Shown here: positions 9,791-21,811 of the stretch, piece after piece
Numbering within the stretch: position 1 is the stretch's first letter
Layout: each line of letters begins with the position of its first letter
Source of the DNA: Cryptomeria japonica
Lineage: Eukaryota > Streptophyta > Pinopsida > Cupressales > Cupressaceae
Direction: 5' to 3'
Assembly (NCBI RefSeq): GCF_030272615.1
Contig: NC_081415.1
Location: 628,659,240-628,723,239 of the forward strand
Length of the DNA: 64,000 nt
The notes under the pieces: generated by a model
Told to the model about the DNA's origin: nothing
The model's input: the letters and a program-made list of their open reading frames with translations, nothing else
The model's database searches: none
Position numbers and translations under genes: made by a program

Positions 9791-11930
9791 CCAGTTCAGA
9801 ACCAATTTTTTATATTTCCTTCCAAACAATCTCAAAATCTATATTCCCAGCTTGCCGCTCCAAAGATCATAAGAATAACATAAAAGTAATAGGTGATGAT
9901 AGATGGCATATTTTTTGTGATTATTTCAAATAATAATCAAGTTCCTATTATGTTTCTCCTCACTATGTGACACTGTTAGCTTTCTTATTGGGGGCTTATT
10001 ATCATTCTTGGTGGTACAAATTTTAGGTGCAATCCTACTTAGTGAGAACCATAATATTTTATTGATTCTTGTCTCTATGCTTTGGGGGAAATAATATTGT
10101 CCTATGTTCTTTCATGGTTTCAGTATTTCCTTTAGAGGTTGCATTTTTTATACTTTGGTATCCTTTCTTGCATAGAATTTAATATCTTTTATGATTAATC
10201 TCTCCTTAAGGGAGTTTGTGATCCTTCTTCTAATTATCTCTTTCTCTTTCTCTTTGAAGATTACCTCTTGTTTAGAATTGCAATTAACATGTCTTAATGT
10301 CTTTTATTGCATTGAATGTTCATTCATGTGAGTATATTGTGTATTTGATTATGTCTAATCTCCTCTTAGAGGTTTTCTAATTCTTCTCATTGTCCTAACA
10401 CTTGGGGGTCAATGATATCTCTCTCTTATCCTTTCTAAGGATCTACTTTTCCTTTGTGAGTGTTGTTTTCTTATGATTGGATGACATTCCTTGTGTGAAG
10501 TTATTGTTTTGTCAAGGACTCTCTCTTATAAAAGAGGTGTAAGTCTTTGGCTACAACCTCTTCTTCACTTGGCAATGTACATCTATTATCATTGGGTCAA
10601 AAGTGTGTCATCCTTCATCAAGAATATATTTCATCTAAAAATAGGATGAAGGTATGCATTCTTGTTCTCCTTATATTCTTTTGGTAGAAGACATTATGTT
10701 TGCTCAAGAAACTCTTCTTGGAGGTAGATTCTTTTGAACATAGATCTCTTCTCCTCTAAGGACCTTCATTCCATCCATCCATCCATCCTTCAATCCAAAA
10801 GTATTCCTAGTTAGGGTAGGGGTTTGGGTAGGTTCACTTGTTGCAATATATCTTTTTCCCAACTATCTTATCCTTGCTTATAAGAGTATTCCCTCTTTAG
10901 CTTGGATTTATGACATCGTTTCCTAAAGGATATCTCCTTGGTGTTGAAGGTTGGGTATCCTTGTTTATAAGATTTCTTAAGACATCAACATAATGCTATG
11001 CTAATATCTTAAGGGGGGTCACCCATATCGCTCAACTTTGTACCAAATTGTATTGTATCTTTGCATATCATTTTTTGCATGTCTTAAATGGGGTGTTCAT
11101 TCTCAAAACTAGAGGAAAAAAAATCTTACACAAGATACTTCACACCTAAATCCATACACAACATTTGATATATGTCTTAGATAGGGTTACACATCACCGA
11201 AACCAAAGGAAGAAAACTCTTACATTAGATGTCCTCGAAACTAGGTATGTATTTGTCATTCGTCTCTTGGCATTTTCACATTTTCCTCTTGGCATTTGCA
11301 TTTACATTACATGTCTTAAACATATTGATGCACACTCAAAACCAGACGAAACACACTATTAAATGGGGTGCTATATACTTGAAACTAGACATCATTGGCA
11401 CACACACACGAGGATGATTGGAACTATCAGAACATGGCTAGACTATTCCTATTCTCCTCCCCAACATGGATCAACTAGATAAAAACATCTAGGGGAAAGG
11501 CATCTATGTCCTTTATCATCATTCTTCTCATGGATCACATCAGAAAACACATCTAGTGTGTATCCATGCTCTCTCTTTTTCCTTCTTCTCATGAGCTCAT
11601 AGATTTTATATTGATGGTTCATGGATGATGTGTTCTTTTCTCTTTTATGTGATCACTTGTTTTCTTGAGATGACATTTTTCAAGAATTATATTAGTCGTT
11701 GAGACATTTTGATTATTGAGGTCTCTTCAGCTAGCTGACTTAAGGTCTTGTTTTTTAGTACTAACCCCTTGTGTTATGTGCCCTTGCATATGATTGTGTG
11801 AGTTAAGATCCCTCAAAATTAGTGAATTATTATCTCCTTGGATTGTGCTCCTATTTTCTCTTCTCTCTCATGTTTCTATTTTACTGAGAGTATGATCATA
11901 AGCTCATACTTTGCTGAAGTGGGTGCTAAA
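9791..11930 (+). other. Non-coding 3' part of element K
   Basis: About 2.1 kb, T-rich on this strand, with many stops in all frames. The only recognisable coding trace is a short phrase near 9890-9930. The last bases before the LTR (GAAGTGGGTGCTAAA, 11916-11930) would be the polypurine tract. RT, RNase H and integrase, which normally fill this place, are not detectable by eye. Confidence 0.55.
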
Positions 11931-12151
11931 TGTAGCGTTATAAATTGTACACCCTTTATTAGTGTGTCTAATTTCACACTCTCCTGACACCTATTTTAGT
12001 ATTTCCCTTTCCTCTATGCATTATAGGACATTTATTGTAATTAATTAATATTTAATTCAATATTATGGGTCTTATTCAACTTTATTACATCATCACACTC
12101 TTATTTGGGCCCTTAATTCTAGGTGTACCCTTTATAATTTTATCTTGATTT
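11931..12151 (+). repeat. 3' LTR of element K, first piece
   Basis: It begins TGTAGCGTTATAAATTG and is cut by element A after the target GATTT (12147-12151). It resumes at 20693. Confidence 0.75.
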
Positions 12152-12168
12152 TGTTAGGATAACCAGTG

Positions 12169-12202
12169 AACAACTGAGAGGGGGGGGGATGAATCAGTTG
12201 TT
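12169..12202 (-). other. Hairpin near the LTR end of A
   Basis: AACAACTGA and TCAGTTGTT are perfect 9-bp arms around a G-run (C-run on the sense strand). In the other LTR of A (17996-18029) one arm base has changed. B and C have GACAACTGA/TCAGTTGTC instead, so the outermost pair changed on both sides. Confidence 0.75.
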
Positions 12203-12778
12203 AATAGATTATAACTTTTAATCCACAATATGACCTAAAAAAAATCAAGTACCGATAAAGCACAGACAGATGTTAGTAGGAACAGATACAGGTAAACAAT
12301 ACAACTTAATAATTAACTAGATAATCAATGCAAAGAAACCATACCACATAACACCATGCTTTGTAAATGGAAAACCTAGAAAGAGAAAAACCATGGTGGG
12401 AATCCTACCCACAATTAGATGATACTTTTGTAGAAAGTATGTGTTACAATGAGGGGCCTGAACTTACGGGAAGGCACACTGTCTAGAGCATACTACTCTC
12501 TACAAAAGAGTCTCACTAACTATAGAAAGGCTACAACCTTCTCAAGATAAATGGACAACAATCCAATAGAGTGAACTACTAGAAATAGCATCTTCTATGC
12601 CTGATTATAGTCCCGGTTAAGCTCAATGCCAAAGGACTAAATCCTATTCTGAATCCATTTCGATCACCAACGATCGATCAACTCCTCTATGTGAATGATA
12701 TTACAATATTAACACATTACATTCCTTGACCATGACCTTTCCAATAACCATGATACTTTACAAAGAGTTTCTACCTCT

Positions 12779-12786
12779 TATTTATA
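12779..12786 (-). promoter_or_regulatory. TATA box of the A LTR
   Basis: The - strand reads TATAAATA within GGTTTGTATAAATAAGAGG. The related LTRs of B and C have GGTATAAATGTAAG at the equivalent place (36698-36704, 42276-42282, 43371-43377, 54999-55005). The start of element transcription would lie about 30 bp downstream. Confidence 0.55.
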
Positions 12787-13435
12787 CAAACCATAAGGCC
12801 TAAACCAATTAAGTCGGCCACCTAAAGATATTACAATAATATCATTACATAATTCCATTTACACTAATATGCCATGTTGGCTTAAGACCAAAACAATAAT
12901 AACAAATCCATAAAACATCTCGAATCATCCAGGTAACATGTAGAGTACACGCTAGCATGATACCGGTCCATAACCTAGATAGGTAGCAAACCTATTCTGG
13001 GTCCACCATGCCAAAGATAAATCTTAAAGAAATTGAAGCATGATCAACACACATCTTTAGCATCTTGAAATCCTCAAAGAAGTTGCACCAACACCAATTG
13101 TGCATCCTGTCATGATTCCTCAATGAAAGCTTTACCGGTAAAGCCTTAAACCAGTGTCGGTAAGGGTTTACCAGAGTGTATGATATCATCCAATTACCAA
13201 GCCAATACCAACTGACCAAAAAATTCTCATGGAGCATATAACTCATGAAATCCAATATACTTCATTGATCCAAACATGTCGAAAGTGTCCAACAGATAAT
13301 CTCTTCTATCAGTAACACTAGATCTTCTACTAGTAACCAAAACTTGTCTGCCGATAACCATCCATGTCAGGTAGTGTTGACATCAATGACATAACATCAA
13401 TTCAACACATAATCAATTCATCCATAATGCCAACA

Positions 13436-13459
13436 ATCTCCTCATTTGGCATTGATGGC
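13436..13459 (-). promoter_or_regulatory. Polypurine tract of A
   Basis: The - strand reads GCCAAATGAGGAGAT immediately before the 3' LTR start, preceded by GCCATCAAT. This is the plus-strand DNA primer position. The tract is GCCAAAGGGGGAGAT in C and N. Confidence 0.75.
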
Positions 13460-13639
13460 AACACTAGATGTGAAAAACATCTAAGTACCAAGAGATGCCA
13501 AACAAGTCTCCTAGTGTGGAAGATAACCAACAATCAATAGTGCTCCCCCTGTGAATGATATCTTTGTAAGGTTCAAAATGATTTTTCACATTATTATCAC
13601 TCCCCCTTTGACATAAATGCTAGGAACCTGACAAAAATA

Positions 13640-15865
13640 TCAAAGCAATGATATAAACCTCTGAATCTCAAAGCTAACTACTCCCCTTGAGTAGTAGCAC
13701 CACTCATCAGTGCCAGAATGAATAATGTCTCTGATAATACATGTCAGACTGGTGACAAACTTCATCAATAAAGTCTCTGTCAGAGGGTCAGAAACCCCTA
13801 ACCTACCTCTCAAATACTCAAATGATTCCTTAGACAGTGATTTAGTGAATACGTCTGCAATCTGTTCTTTAGTGTTCACATAAACCAATTTGACTTCCTT
13901 TGCTTCTACCTTGTCCTTCACAAAGTTATAACTTATTGAAATATGCTTAGTCTTAGAGTGAAATACCTGATTCTTAGACATGTCAATAGCTGTAGAGTTA
14001 TCATAGTAGATAACTACCGGTTCACTACAATTTACTTTGATATCCTTCAACATTTGCTTCATCCACAAAACTTGAGTGCAATTAGTTGTTGCTGCAACAT
14101 ACTCAACTTTTGCAGTAGATAAAGAAATGCATGATTGTTTTTTGCTTATCCATGAAACCAGTTTCTTTCCAAGAAAGAAAGCTCCACCAAAAGTTCTCTT
14201 CCTGTCATCAGTATCACCTGCCCAATCTGAGTCAGTATATGCACATAAAGTGAAATCATCATTTCTGGAATACCATAAACCATATTCTATTGTTTGTTTG
14301 CAAATACCAGAATATCCTCTTTAATGGACATTCATGATTTTCTTTAGGATTACTTTGATATCTTGAAACAATACTTACTAGATTCATAATATCAGGTCTG
14401 GTCTGAGTTAGATATAATAGACCACCAATCATATATTTATACCTTGTCGAATTTACCGGTGTAGAAGTATCCTTGATAGATAATTTCTCACTTGTAGCCA
14501 TGGGAGTACTTGCCGGTCTAGAATTCTCCATACCAAACATTTTCAACAATTCCCTCAGATACTTAGTTTGACAAATAAAAATTCCTTTGTCAGTCTAAGT
14601 AATTTGCAAACCTAAGAAAAATTTCATCTCACCAATCATGGACATTTCAAATTCATTTGTCATGTTGTTAGTAAATTCCATGCACAGTTTATCTTCTCCT
14701 CCAAAAATGATATCATCAACAAAAACTTCAATAATCAAAATATCATTATCAGTGATCTTATAATATAGACTACTATCAGCATTGCCTTTAGTAAAACCAA
14801 GCTTCAAAAGATATTTATCCAACCTTGCATACCAAGCTCTAGGAGCCTATTTCAAACCATATAAAGCTTTTTTCAATTTGCAAACCATGTCTTTGTCATC
14901 TGTCAGTGAAAAACCATTAGGTTTCTCAATGTAAACTTCTTCCTCAAGCTCACCATTCAAAAATGCACATTTGACATCCATTTGATAAACCTTATAGTTC
15001 TTATAAGCTGCATAGGCAAGAAATAGTCTAACAACTTCAATTCTAGCTACAGGTGCAAATGTCTCACCATAATCAATTCCTTCCATTTGAGAATATCCTT
15101 TAAAAACCAATCTAGCCTTATTTCTTATAAATTGACCATCCCCATTCAGTTTATTTCTAAAAACCCATTTAGTTCCAATAACATTCTTATTTTTAGGCCA
15201 AGAAACTAAAGACCAAGTATCATTCTTCTCTATTTGATCTAATTCATCTTCCATAGCCTTTATCTAATGTTTATCCTTACAAGCTTCAATAACAGCTGCC
15301 AGTTGATCTTGAGAAATAAGACATACCTCTTCATTTGCCATTTTTCTTCTTGTCATAACTCCCTTGTTTCTATCTCCAATAATTTGATCTTCAAAATTAT
15401 TTAATCTTACATACCTTGGTGTCTTTTGAACTTCAGGTTCACTGCTCTGATCATCAGTCACAGTTGAATTTTTTGATTGAGTTGGTGTAAATATCCTAGC
15501 TTCCTATACCAGTTGAGGCATTACAGGTTCAGTTATGATCATTTCCACTACCTGTTCCCTATCATATGATATAGAATGATTTCTGTACTATTCATCCACT
15601 TTCACATTAGCACTTTCCATAATTTTCTATAATCTTTTGTTATAACATCTATATGTTTTTCTCTGAATTGAATAACCAAGAAATATCCCTTCATCACATC
15701 TAGGATCAAAATTTACAATTGAATCATCTCTTTTGATATAGCATTTACTTCCAAAAAATTTAAAATACTTAAGAGTAGGTGTATGTGCAAACCATAGTTC
15801 ATAAGGGGTCTTACTGGTTTCACCTTTCATGTGAACTATGTTGAATGTGTAGACTGTCGTAATCA
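13640..15865 (-). pseudogene. pol of element A: end of integrase, reverse transcriptase and RNase H
   Basis: One frame runs from the end of integrase (LWFAHTPTLKYFKFFGSKCY, about 15800) through the RT start ([16 protein letters not shown], about 15190), the polymerase core FVDDIIFGG (about 14715) and the RNase H lead-in (GGLLYLTQTRPDIMN, about 14410). A frameshift near 14265 is followed by the RNase H end with DNSTAIDMSKNQVFHSKTKH and EQIADVFTKSLSKE (to about 13800). Stops break it near 15645, 15520, 15263, 14844 and 14593. Several read as Gln or Trp codons in the sister elements. The enzyme would copy the element RNA to DNA inside particles. This copy cannot be made intact. Confidence 0.9.
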
Positions 15866-17126
15866 CTGCTTCTCTCTAGTAGATATGAGGCAATTTGGCT
15901 TCCATCATCATAGATCTAGTTGCATCCAAAATGGTTCTGTTCTTTCTTTCAACTACTCCATTTTGCTGAGGAGTCCTAGGTGCAGATAGTTGTCTCCCGA
16001 TTCCATTTGTCTCACAATAGCTGTTAAATTCATGAGAAGTGAACTCACCGCCATGATCTGATCTTAGACATATGATTTTCAATCCAGTTTCTGTTTCAAA
16101 CTTTTCTTTAAAGATCTTGAATTTCTCAAAGGCTTCAGACTTGTCTCTTAGAAAAGTCACACACATCATTCTAGAGTAGTCATCAATAATCAACATGAAA
16201 TACCTATCACTTTGAAAGCTTCTAGTCCTTGCTTGACCATATAAGTCAGTGTGAGTCAAATCAAGTACATCATTAGATTTATCATGTATGCTCTTAAAAT
16301 AACTTTTGACTTGCTTACCCAATTGACATTCCTTACATACTAGATTATGAGGCTTCATAATATTAGGTATATCTCTAACTGCCTTAGTTGAACTGATCTT
16401 AACAATACAATCAAAATTAACATGACACAACCTTTTATGCCATAGCCAACTCTTATCAATATGAGCAATCAAACATGTCTTATTACCAGTGTTCAAGTGA
16501 AAGATATTACTTCCTATCTGAATACTGGTTGCAATTTCCAAACCAGTCTTGTCAATGATTTTGCATTTTCTATCTTTAAACTAAATTTGAAAACCCTTAT
16601 CAACTAATTGATCAACACTCAAAAGATTATTCCTTAAACCTTCTACTTAATAGACATTATCAATGTTATGCTTTCCATCCAAAGAAATAATACCTCTACC
16701 TTTGATCATACATGCTTTGTCATCTCCAAATTTGACTTGACCACCATTGTATTCTTGCAGGGACACATTTTTTCTTTTATCTCTAGTCATATGATGTGAG
16801 AATCCACCATCAATTACCCATTCATCCTTATCTTCAACTTTTGCTGCCAAGGCCTTCTCTTCATTTTTGATAGCCGGTTTTGGTTCATCTTCCTTCAAAT
16901 CATAGAACACCCATTCCTTACCATTTCTAGATCCACTAGCAGAGTCTTCTGCTAGTTCATCTCCAGAGTCATCAGTTACTCCTTCCTCATCTTCTATGTA
17001 GCAATGTTTTTTTTTCTTGAATATATCTGTTCGTGTTAGGCTTAAAAGTTTTCTTAACTCTTTCCTCAAACCTTGCATTTCTTTCAGGACATCTAGATGC
17101 AAAATGACCAATCTTATTACATGCAA
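15866..17126 (-). pseudogene. Protease and integrase of element A
   Basis: The protease region (about 16830-16740) has WVIDGGFSHHMTRDK, where the family has D-S-G; the catalytic triad Ser is Gly here. The pre-integrase domain (LIAHIDKSWLWHKRLCHVNF, about 16470-16410; CKECQLGKQVKS) supplies the His/Cys zinc site. The integrase core shows its acidic residues in LTHTDLYG (about 16245), CLRSDHGGEF (about 16070) and PQQNGVVERK (about 15965). Stops occur near 16650, 16582 and 15876. This portion shares one frame with the following RT. It would insert the DNA copy into the genome. Confidence 0.9.
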
Positions 17127-17920
17127 AATATTTAAAAGGTGCTTTTCTTCAAGTTGCTCAAGCTCTTCATATTATTTCCTCATGTCTTCCAGTTCTTTTG
17201 CATATAGGGCTCTCCAATCACTCTTTCTGGTAGATGTTGATGATGATGCATGAAAAGAAGGTTCAAACTTTACAACTCCAGAAGATCCAAACTCTTCAAG
17301 ATCAAAAGTAGATAATTTCCCAATCAAACTATCTCTATTAACTGAAGTGTTTTCCATTGTTCTTAACTCATTAGTAGCAGCTTCCTTCATCTTGTAAGCC
17401 AGTGGAAGGGCTCTCAAGACTTTGGAAACTATTTCATCTTCACTTAGAAATACTCCACAACATTGAATTCTCATAACAATCTCATTTACTCTTTCCAGAA
17501 ACACAACAATTCTTTCATTATCTTCCATTTTCAAGTTTTCATACCTTACTCAGTAACCATCAAGTTTATCAATTTTGATAGTAGGGTCACCTTCATTTAG
17601 AGTTTTCAATTTGTCCTGTATAACCTTAGCCACTGATTTGTCAATCAATCCCATAATCTGTTGATCAGTAAGTGCATACAAGAGGGCTTTTCTAGCTCTG
17701 CAATCATTTCAATATTCTTATCCAAGTCTACAGGAGCAGGATTGCCAGATGCTGGATCATAAGGTGTGTATCCTTTCTCAGTGATCTCCCAAATATCCTT
17801 TCCAAGACATCTAAGATGAGTCTCCATTCGAATTTTCCATATCCCATAATTTGTTCCATCAAGCTTAGGGATTTCTCTTCTAAAAATAGTTGTCGATGGA
17901 TTAAAAGTGTTAGTTACCAT
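17127..17920 (-). pseudogene. gag: gag of element A
   Basis: The start at 17920 is the first ATG after the leader. The first 90 residues contain PKLDGTNYGIWKIRMETHL, the standard N-terminal phrase of this copia group. A frameshift lies between 17645 and 17534. The middle part has the UBN2-type ENERIVVFLERVNEIVMRIQ and DEIVSKVLRALPLAYKMK. A zinc knuckle of the CCHC type is just recognisable near 17130-17085 in another frame, but its first Cys is Tyr. The protein would form the particle shell. Confidence 0.85.
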
Positions 17921-17956
17921 AGTATCTACCTCAAGCTGTTAAGCTTTTGCAAAAGA

Positions 17957-17975
17957 GGACCAAAGCTTTGATACC
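17957..17975 (-). promoter_or_regulatory. Primer-binding site of element A
   Basis: The - strand reads GGTATCAAAGCTTTGGTCC three bases inside the 5' LTR. It resembles the initiator-methionine tRNA complement TGGTATCAGAGC with a few changes. Confidence 0.8.
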
Positions 17976-17978
17976 AAT

Positions 17979-20692
17979 TGTTAGGATAACCGGTGAACAA
18001 CTGAGAGGGGGGGGGGGTAAATCTGTTGTTAACATATTATAAATTTTAATCCACAATATGACCTTAAACAAATCACGTACCGATAAAGCACAGACAAATG
18101 CCAGTAGGAACAGATGTCACTAGGAACAGATACCTATAAACAATACAATGTAATAATTAACTAGATAATCAATGTAAAGCAACCATACCACATAAAACCA
18201 TGATTTGTACGTGGAAAACCCAGTAAGGGAAAAACCACGGTGGGAAGCCTACCTACAGTCAGATGATACTTTTGTAGAAAGTATGCGTTACAATGAGGGG
18301 CCCGCACTTGTAGGAAGGCACACTGCCTAGAGCGTATTTCTCATTACAAAAGAGTCTCACTGACTACAAAGAGGCTACAACCTTCTCAAGATAAATGGAC
18401 AACAATCCAATAGAGTGAACTGTTGGAAATAACATCTATTATGCCTGATTTTAGTCCCAGTTAAGCTCAATGCCTAAGGACTAAATCCTCATTTGAATCC
18501 AATTCGATCACCAATGATTGATCAACTCCTCTGCATGAATGATATTACAATATTCACACATTACATTCCTTGACCATGACCTTTCCAATAACCTTGATAC
18601 TTTACAAAGAGTTTCTACTGTTGGCATTTTGCATAGAGATTGCATTAATGATATGTTGTCATTGATGTCAATTGAACTGGTAATGGTATTCATGTTATTG
18701 CTAATATTGTTGTTTTTTATATTGGCTAGTAATTGGTAAGTAGAGCTTTATGGAAGATGTTGTAAACTAGTATGTAAAGTTTGTAAGTTGAACTGGTAAA
18801 CTAGTGTAAAAGGTTAAACCTTTCTATGCAATGTAACTGGTAAATCCTATTAGTTGTTAAACCCTAACCGATCAAGTTTGTTGGTTTATTATCTGATGAG
18901 CGGTAATGATGGAGACACGTGTGATCATTGTATGAGGATGAGTTCAAATTATTTTGGCGAGGTTGTTTTTGTCTAGGGAAGGAGCAAAGTGGATTGCATC
19001 TAATGCACAACGTGTGATGAGTTACAAAGTCCAATGAAGTGGTGATCATGGAGCAGCTGGAATTTTATTGAAGAATGTGAAGAGATTGTCATGATTTCTA
19101 ACAGTTAAGATTGTACTGAGTTGTTTGTAATCTCAATGATGAGAATTAGGTTTTTGTTGTGTTAGCAACCTAATTGATTTGTATTTAAGGTCGATGAAGT
19201 TGTTTGTATAGTTTTTTGGCAAGATTGATAGAAACCTGTTGAGTGTGTTGTTGCCTAACCAGTGAATGGATCTGCACTTTGAGTGAAGGCAGATTGAAGA
19301 TTAGAAGGATCTGATCAAGAAAATGCAATGCTACTAAGACATATCAAGAAAACCTGTTGTTTTCTAACAATTACAATAGAAGTGAAATCCCTTAACCAAG
19401 TAAGCTCTAACAAGCTTGGTTACTCATTAAATCCTCTAACAAGGTGGTCCATTAGTTTGGATTCTTAAATCCTCCAGTGATGTTACTCCTAATAGGGTAT
19501 TGTGCTTTTTATCAAGGTATATTTGTAAATCCCTTAACCGAGTGATTCCTAACCGGAATTAGTTCTTAACATGACTTATTGTAAAGATTTAATAGTTTTG
19601 GCTCCTAATAGGGCAAACTTCAAAAGAGTTCAGATAGCTATCCTTGTGAGTCTCATCTCACTATGGTTTTTACCTATTTGGGTTTTCCACGTATAAACAT
19701 TTATGTCAAGTGGTGAATGTTTTTGTGGTTATGATCTTATTTTTTGATTTGGTTAACTTCTGATAAGGCATGATAACTAGAAGCATTGAGAGATGAATAT
19801 GTTGAGTTATGATTAAGCATTGTCGATGTTTACAAGATTAAAGTTGTTTACTATTAAGTTGTCATAATAGTTAAACCAGTTGATGTCAAGTATTCTTATG
19901 AATATTGATCTTGACTGAGATATGTTTACTTTGTGTGATTGAATTTGAGTTTGGGAACTTTGTATTAGTTTTTCAATATACTAATTCACACCTCCCTCTT
20001 ACTATTCTACCAGATACTTATTCTTTCATCATACCATCATCTACCTCTTATTTATACAAACCCTAAGGCCTAAACCAATTAGGTCGGCCACATAAAGATA
20101 TTACAATAATATCATTACATAATTTCATTTACAATGATATGCCATGTCGGCTTAAGACCAAAACAATAATAAAAAATCCATAAAACATCTTGAATCATCT
20201 AGGTAACATGTAGAGTACATGTTAGCATGATACCGATCCATAACCTAGATAGGTAGTGGACCTATTCTGGGTCCACCATGCCAAAGAAATGTCTTCAAGC
20301 AATTGAAGTATGATCAATGAACATCTTCAACATCTTGAAATCCTTGAAGAAGCTATGCCAACACCAATTGTGCATCTTGTCATGATTTCTCAATGAAAGC
20401 TCTGCTGGTAAAGCCTTAAACTAGTGCTGGTAAGGGTTTACCAGAGTGTATGATATCATCCAATTACCAAGCCAATACCAACTAAACAAAACATTCGCAT
20501 GGAGCATATAACTCATGAAATCCAATATACTTCACTGATCCAAACATGCTGGAAGTGTCCAATAGATAATCTCTTCTGTTGGTAACACTAGATCTTCTAC
20601 CGGTAACCAAAACTTGTCTATCGATAACCATCCATATCAACTAGTGTTGACATCAATGCAACACATAATCAATTCATCCATAATGCTAACAG
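17979..20692 (-). repeat. 5' LTR of element A, interrupted by solo LTR S
   Basis: Pieces 17979-18618 and 20045-20692 together match the 3' LTR 12152-13435. The break lies in the phrase GTTTCTACCTCTTA, eight bases from the TATA element. Confidence 0.9.
18619..20039 (+). mobile_element. Solo LTR S (copia type)
   Basis: 1421 bp with TGTTGGCATT at one end and ACCATCA at the other, flanked by TSD TCTAC (18614-18618 and 20040-20044). It has the LTR hallmarks of this group on the + strand: repeated AACCGGT-like words, ACTATGGTTTTTACC plus GGGTTTTCCACGT near 19670, and a decayed hairpin at 19978-20005. There is no internal region, so recombination between the two LTRs of a former element is the likely origin. 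Confidence 0.88.
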
Positions 20693-21806
20693 ATTTATCT
20701 TGATCCTACCCTAATTTCAACTCTCAAAGAATATTTTTCATATATACACATATTGGGTTGAGCCATCGAGCTAGATTTAGCATTAGAATCATGATAGCTC
20801 ACATCCCTAGAAATTTGGAAAAAAGTGGTTAGGACCGGAGTGCCTGTCGCTCTGGTCCCGTGCTTTTTTCCTCAAATTTCGGGAGGATGATTGGGAAATT
20901 TTATCCTATTCAAATTTAGCTCCAATGTGCAAAAATATATCTACTCTAAGTCAACCTAATGGTGATTTTAATCATGAAATCCCTATATAAGGCATCCTTC
21001 TCAACTCATTTTTATCCAAGCATCATAAGTATTTGACCTAAAGCATTCAAGTGTTCAAGCATTCACCATCAAGCATTTTTGGAGATCTTCAAGGTTGCTT
21101 TTACTTCATTCAACCACTATGAAGCATATTACAACATTCATATGCAAGCACGTGTGTGTGATTAGGGTTTTGTCATGTTCATGCCATTGCATTCAACATG
21201 TGTGATTACATTCAAGAAGAAAGAATCATTATCATTCATTGCATATATGAGGTATATCCTTCCATTATTTATTTTTGTATTTGCAATATTTCAATCAAGG
21301 TTAATTCCTAAACTAGGGGTTTGACTTAGGAAAATCCCTATTCCCAACCTATTTCACCTTCTTTTTGTGTGCAGGAAACAGGTACGGAGCCACGATCTTC
21401 AAAATCAACATTATTTGCAGAGATGAATCAACCACTTTTGGTGTATGAAAAGTTAAGAGGATCATAGGAATGGGTGCTCCAGTCTTGACATTTTTGGAGC
21501 TTTTTTGGGGATCAGGTCCGAATTTGCATATATTTCTCAAATCCAGGTGTGTGCCTCAATTTGACGATTGTAGCTCATTGTTTCCACATTTTTACCTTCA
21601 TTTTCAACACTTTATCCTAATTTCACCAATTCAACTCACAAAAGAGGGCAAACAAATTCACACCCTCTTGAATCCAATTAGTATTAAGTCCTTTTCATTA
21701 CTGGTTTGTGATTGAATCTATTGGATTCACCCCTCTTTTGAATGTAATGGTAAATTAGTGGTTTTCATACATCTAATGGTGGAAACCCTTATTTTTCACA
21801 ATTACA
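20693..21806 (+). repeat. 3' LTR of element K, second piece
   Basis: It starts with the second TSD copy GATTT and ends ATTACA at 21806. It carries one copy of the 27-bp palindromic module (20832-20858, GGACC...GGTCC). The last 170 bp match 4438-4609. ATATT (21807-21811) would be K's TSD, but the partner lies outside the window. Confidence 0.75.
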
Positions 21807-21811
21807 ATATT

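Larger units (their letters stand above)
12152..13435 (-). repeat. 3' LTR of element A
   Basis: Read on the - strand it starts TGTTGGCATTATGG and ends GGTTATCCTAACA. It contains many AACCGGTA-like words, a TATA element at 12779-12786 and the conserved hairpin at 12169-12202. Confidence 0.9.
12152..20692 (-). mobile_element. Element A: complete but decayed Ty1/copia retrotransposon
   Basis: The TSD is GATTT on both sides (12147-12151, 20693-20697). The 3' LTR is 12152-13435 (1284 bp). The 5' LTR is 17979-20692, which after subtracting solo LTR S and one TSD copy is 1288 bp. Primer site, polypurine tract and gag-pol lie between, all on the - strand. The order gag, protease, integrase, RT, RNase H identifies Ty1/copia. 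The GCSHHMTGD-like protease flank, long LTRs and AAAGGGGGAGAT-like tract resemble the SIRE group, tentatively. It sits in the 3' LTR of K. Confidence 0.9.
4438..21806 (+). mobile_element. Element K: gypsy-like element lacking reverse transcriptase, hit by M, N and A
   Basis: K runs left to right: tail of 5' LTR (4438-4609), primer site (4613-4628), degenerate ORF (about 4969-6076), protease segment (8584-9640), long non-coding stretch, then 3' LTR (11931-12151 and 20693-21806). The 3' LTR starts TGTAGCGTTA and ends ATTACA. Removing A and one TSD copy gives about 1330 bp. I see no reverse transcriptase, RNase H or integrase between the protease and the 3' LTR, so K looks non-autonomous or internally deleted. 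N inserted in the coding region and A in the 3' LTR. The start of K lies left of the window, beyond M. Confidence 0.7.

Noticed and set aside
9641-9883. Leu-rich 11-residue repeat protein
   Set aside because: It is the translation of the palindromic DNA repeat in K. The repeat also occurs in non-coding LTRs, so the frame is probably incidental.
21470-21715. 81-codon frame on + and a 63-codon frame on - at 21349
   Set aside because: Both are in the 3' LTR of K with no domain, and do not continue in the other LTR.
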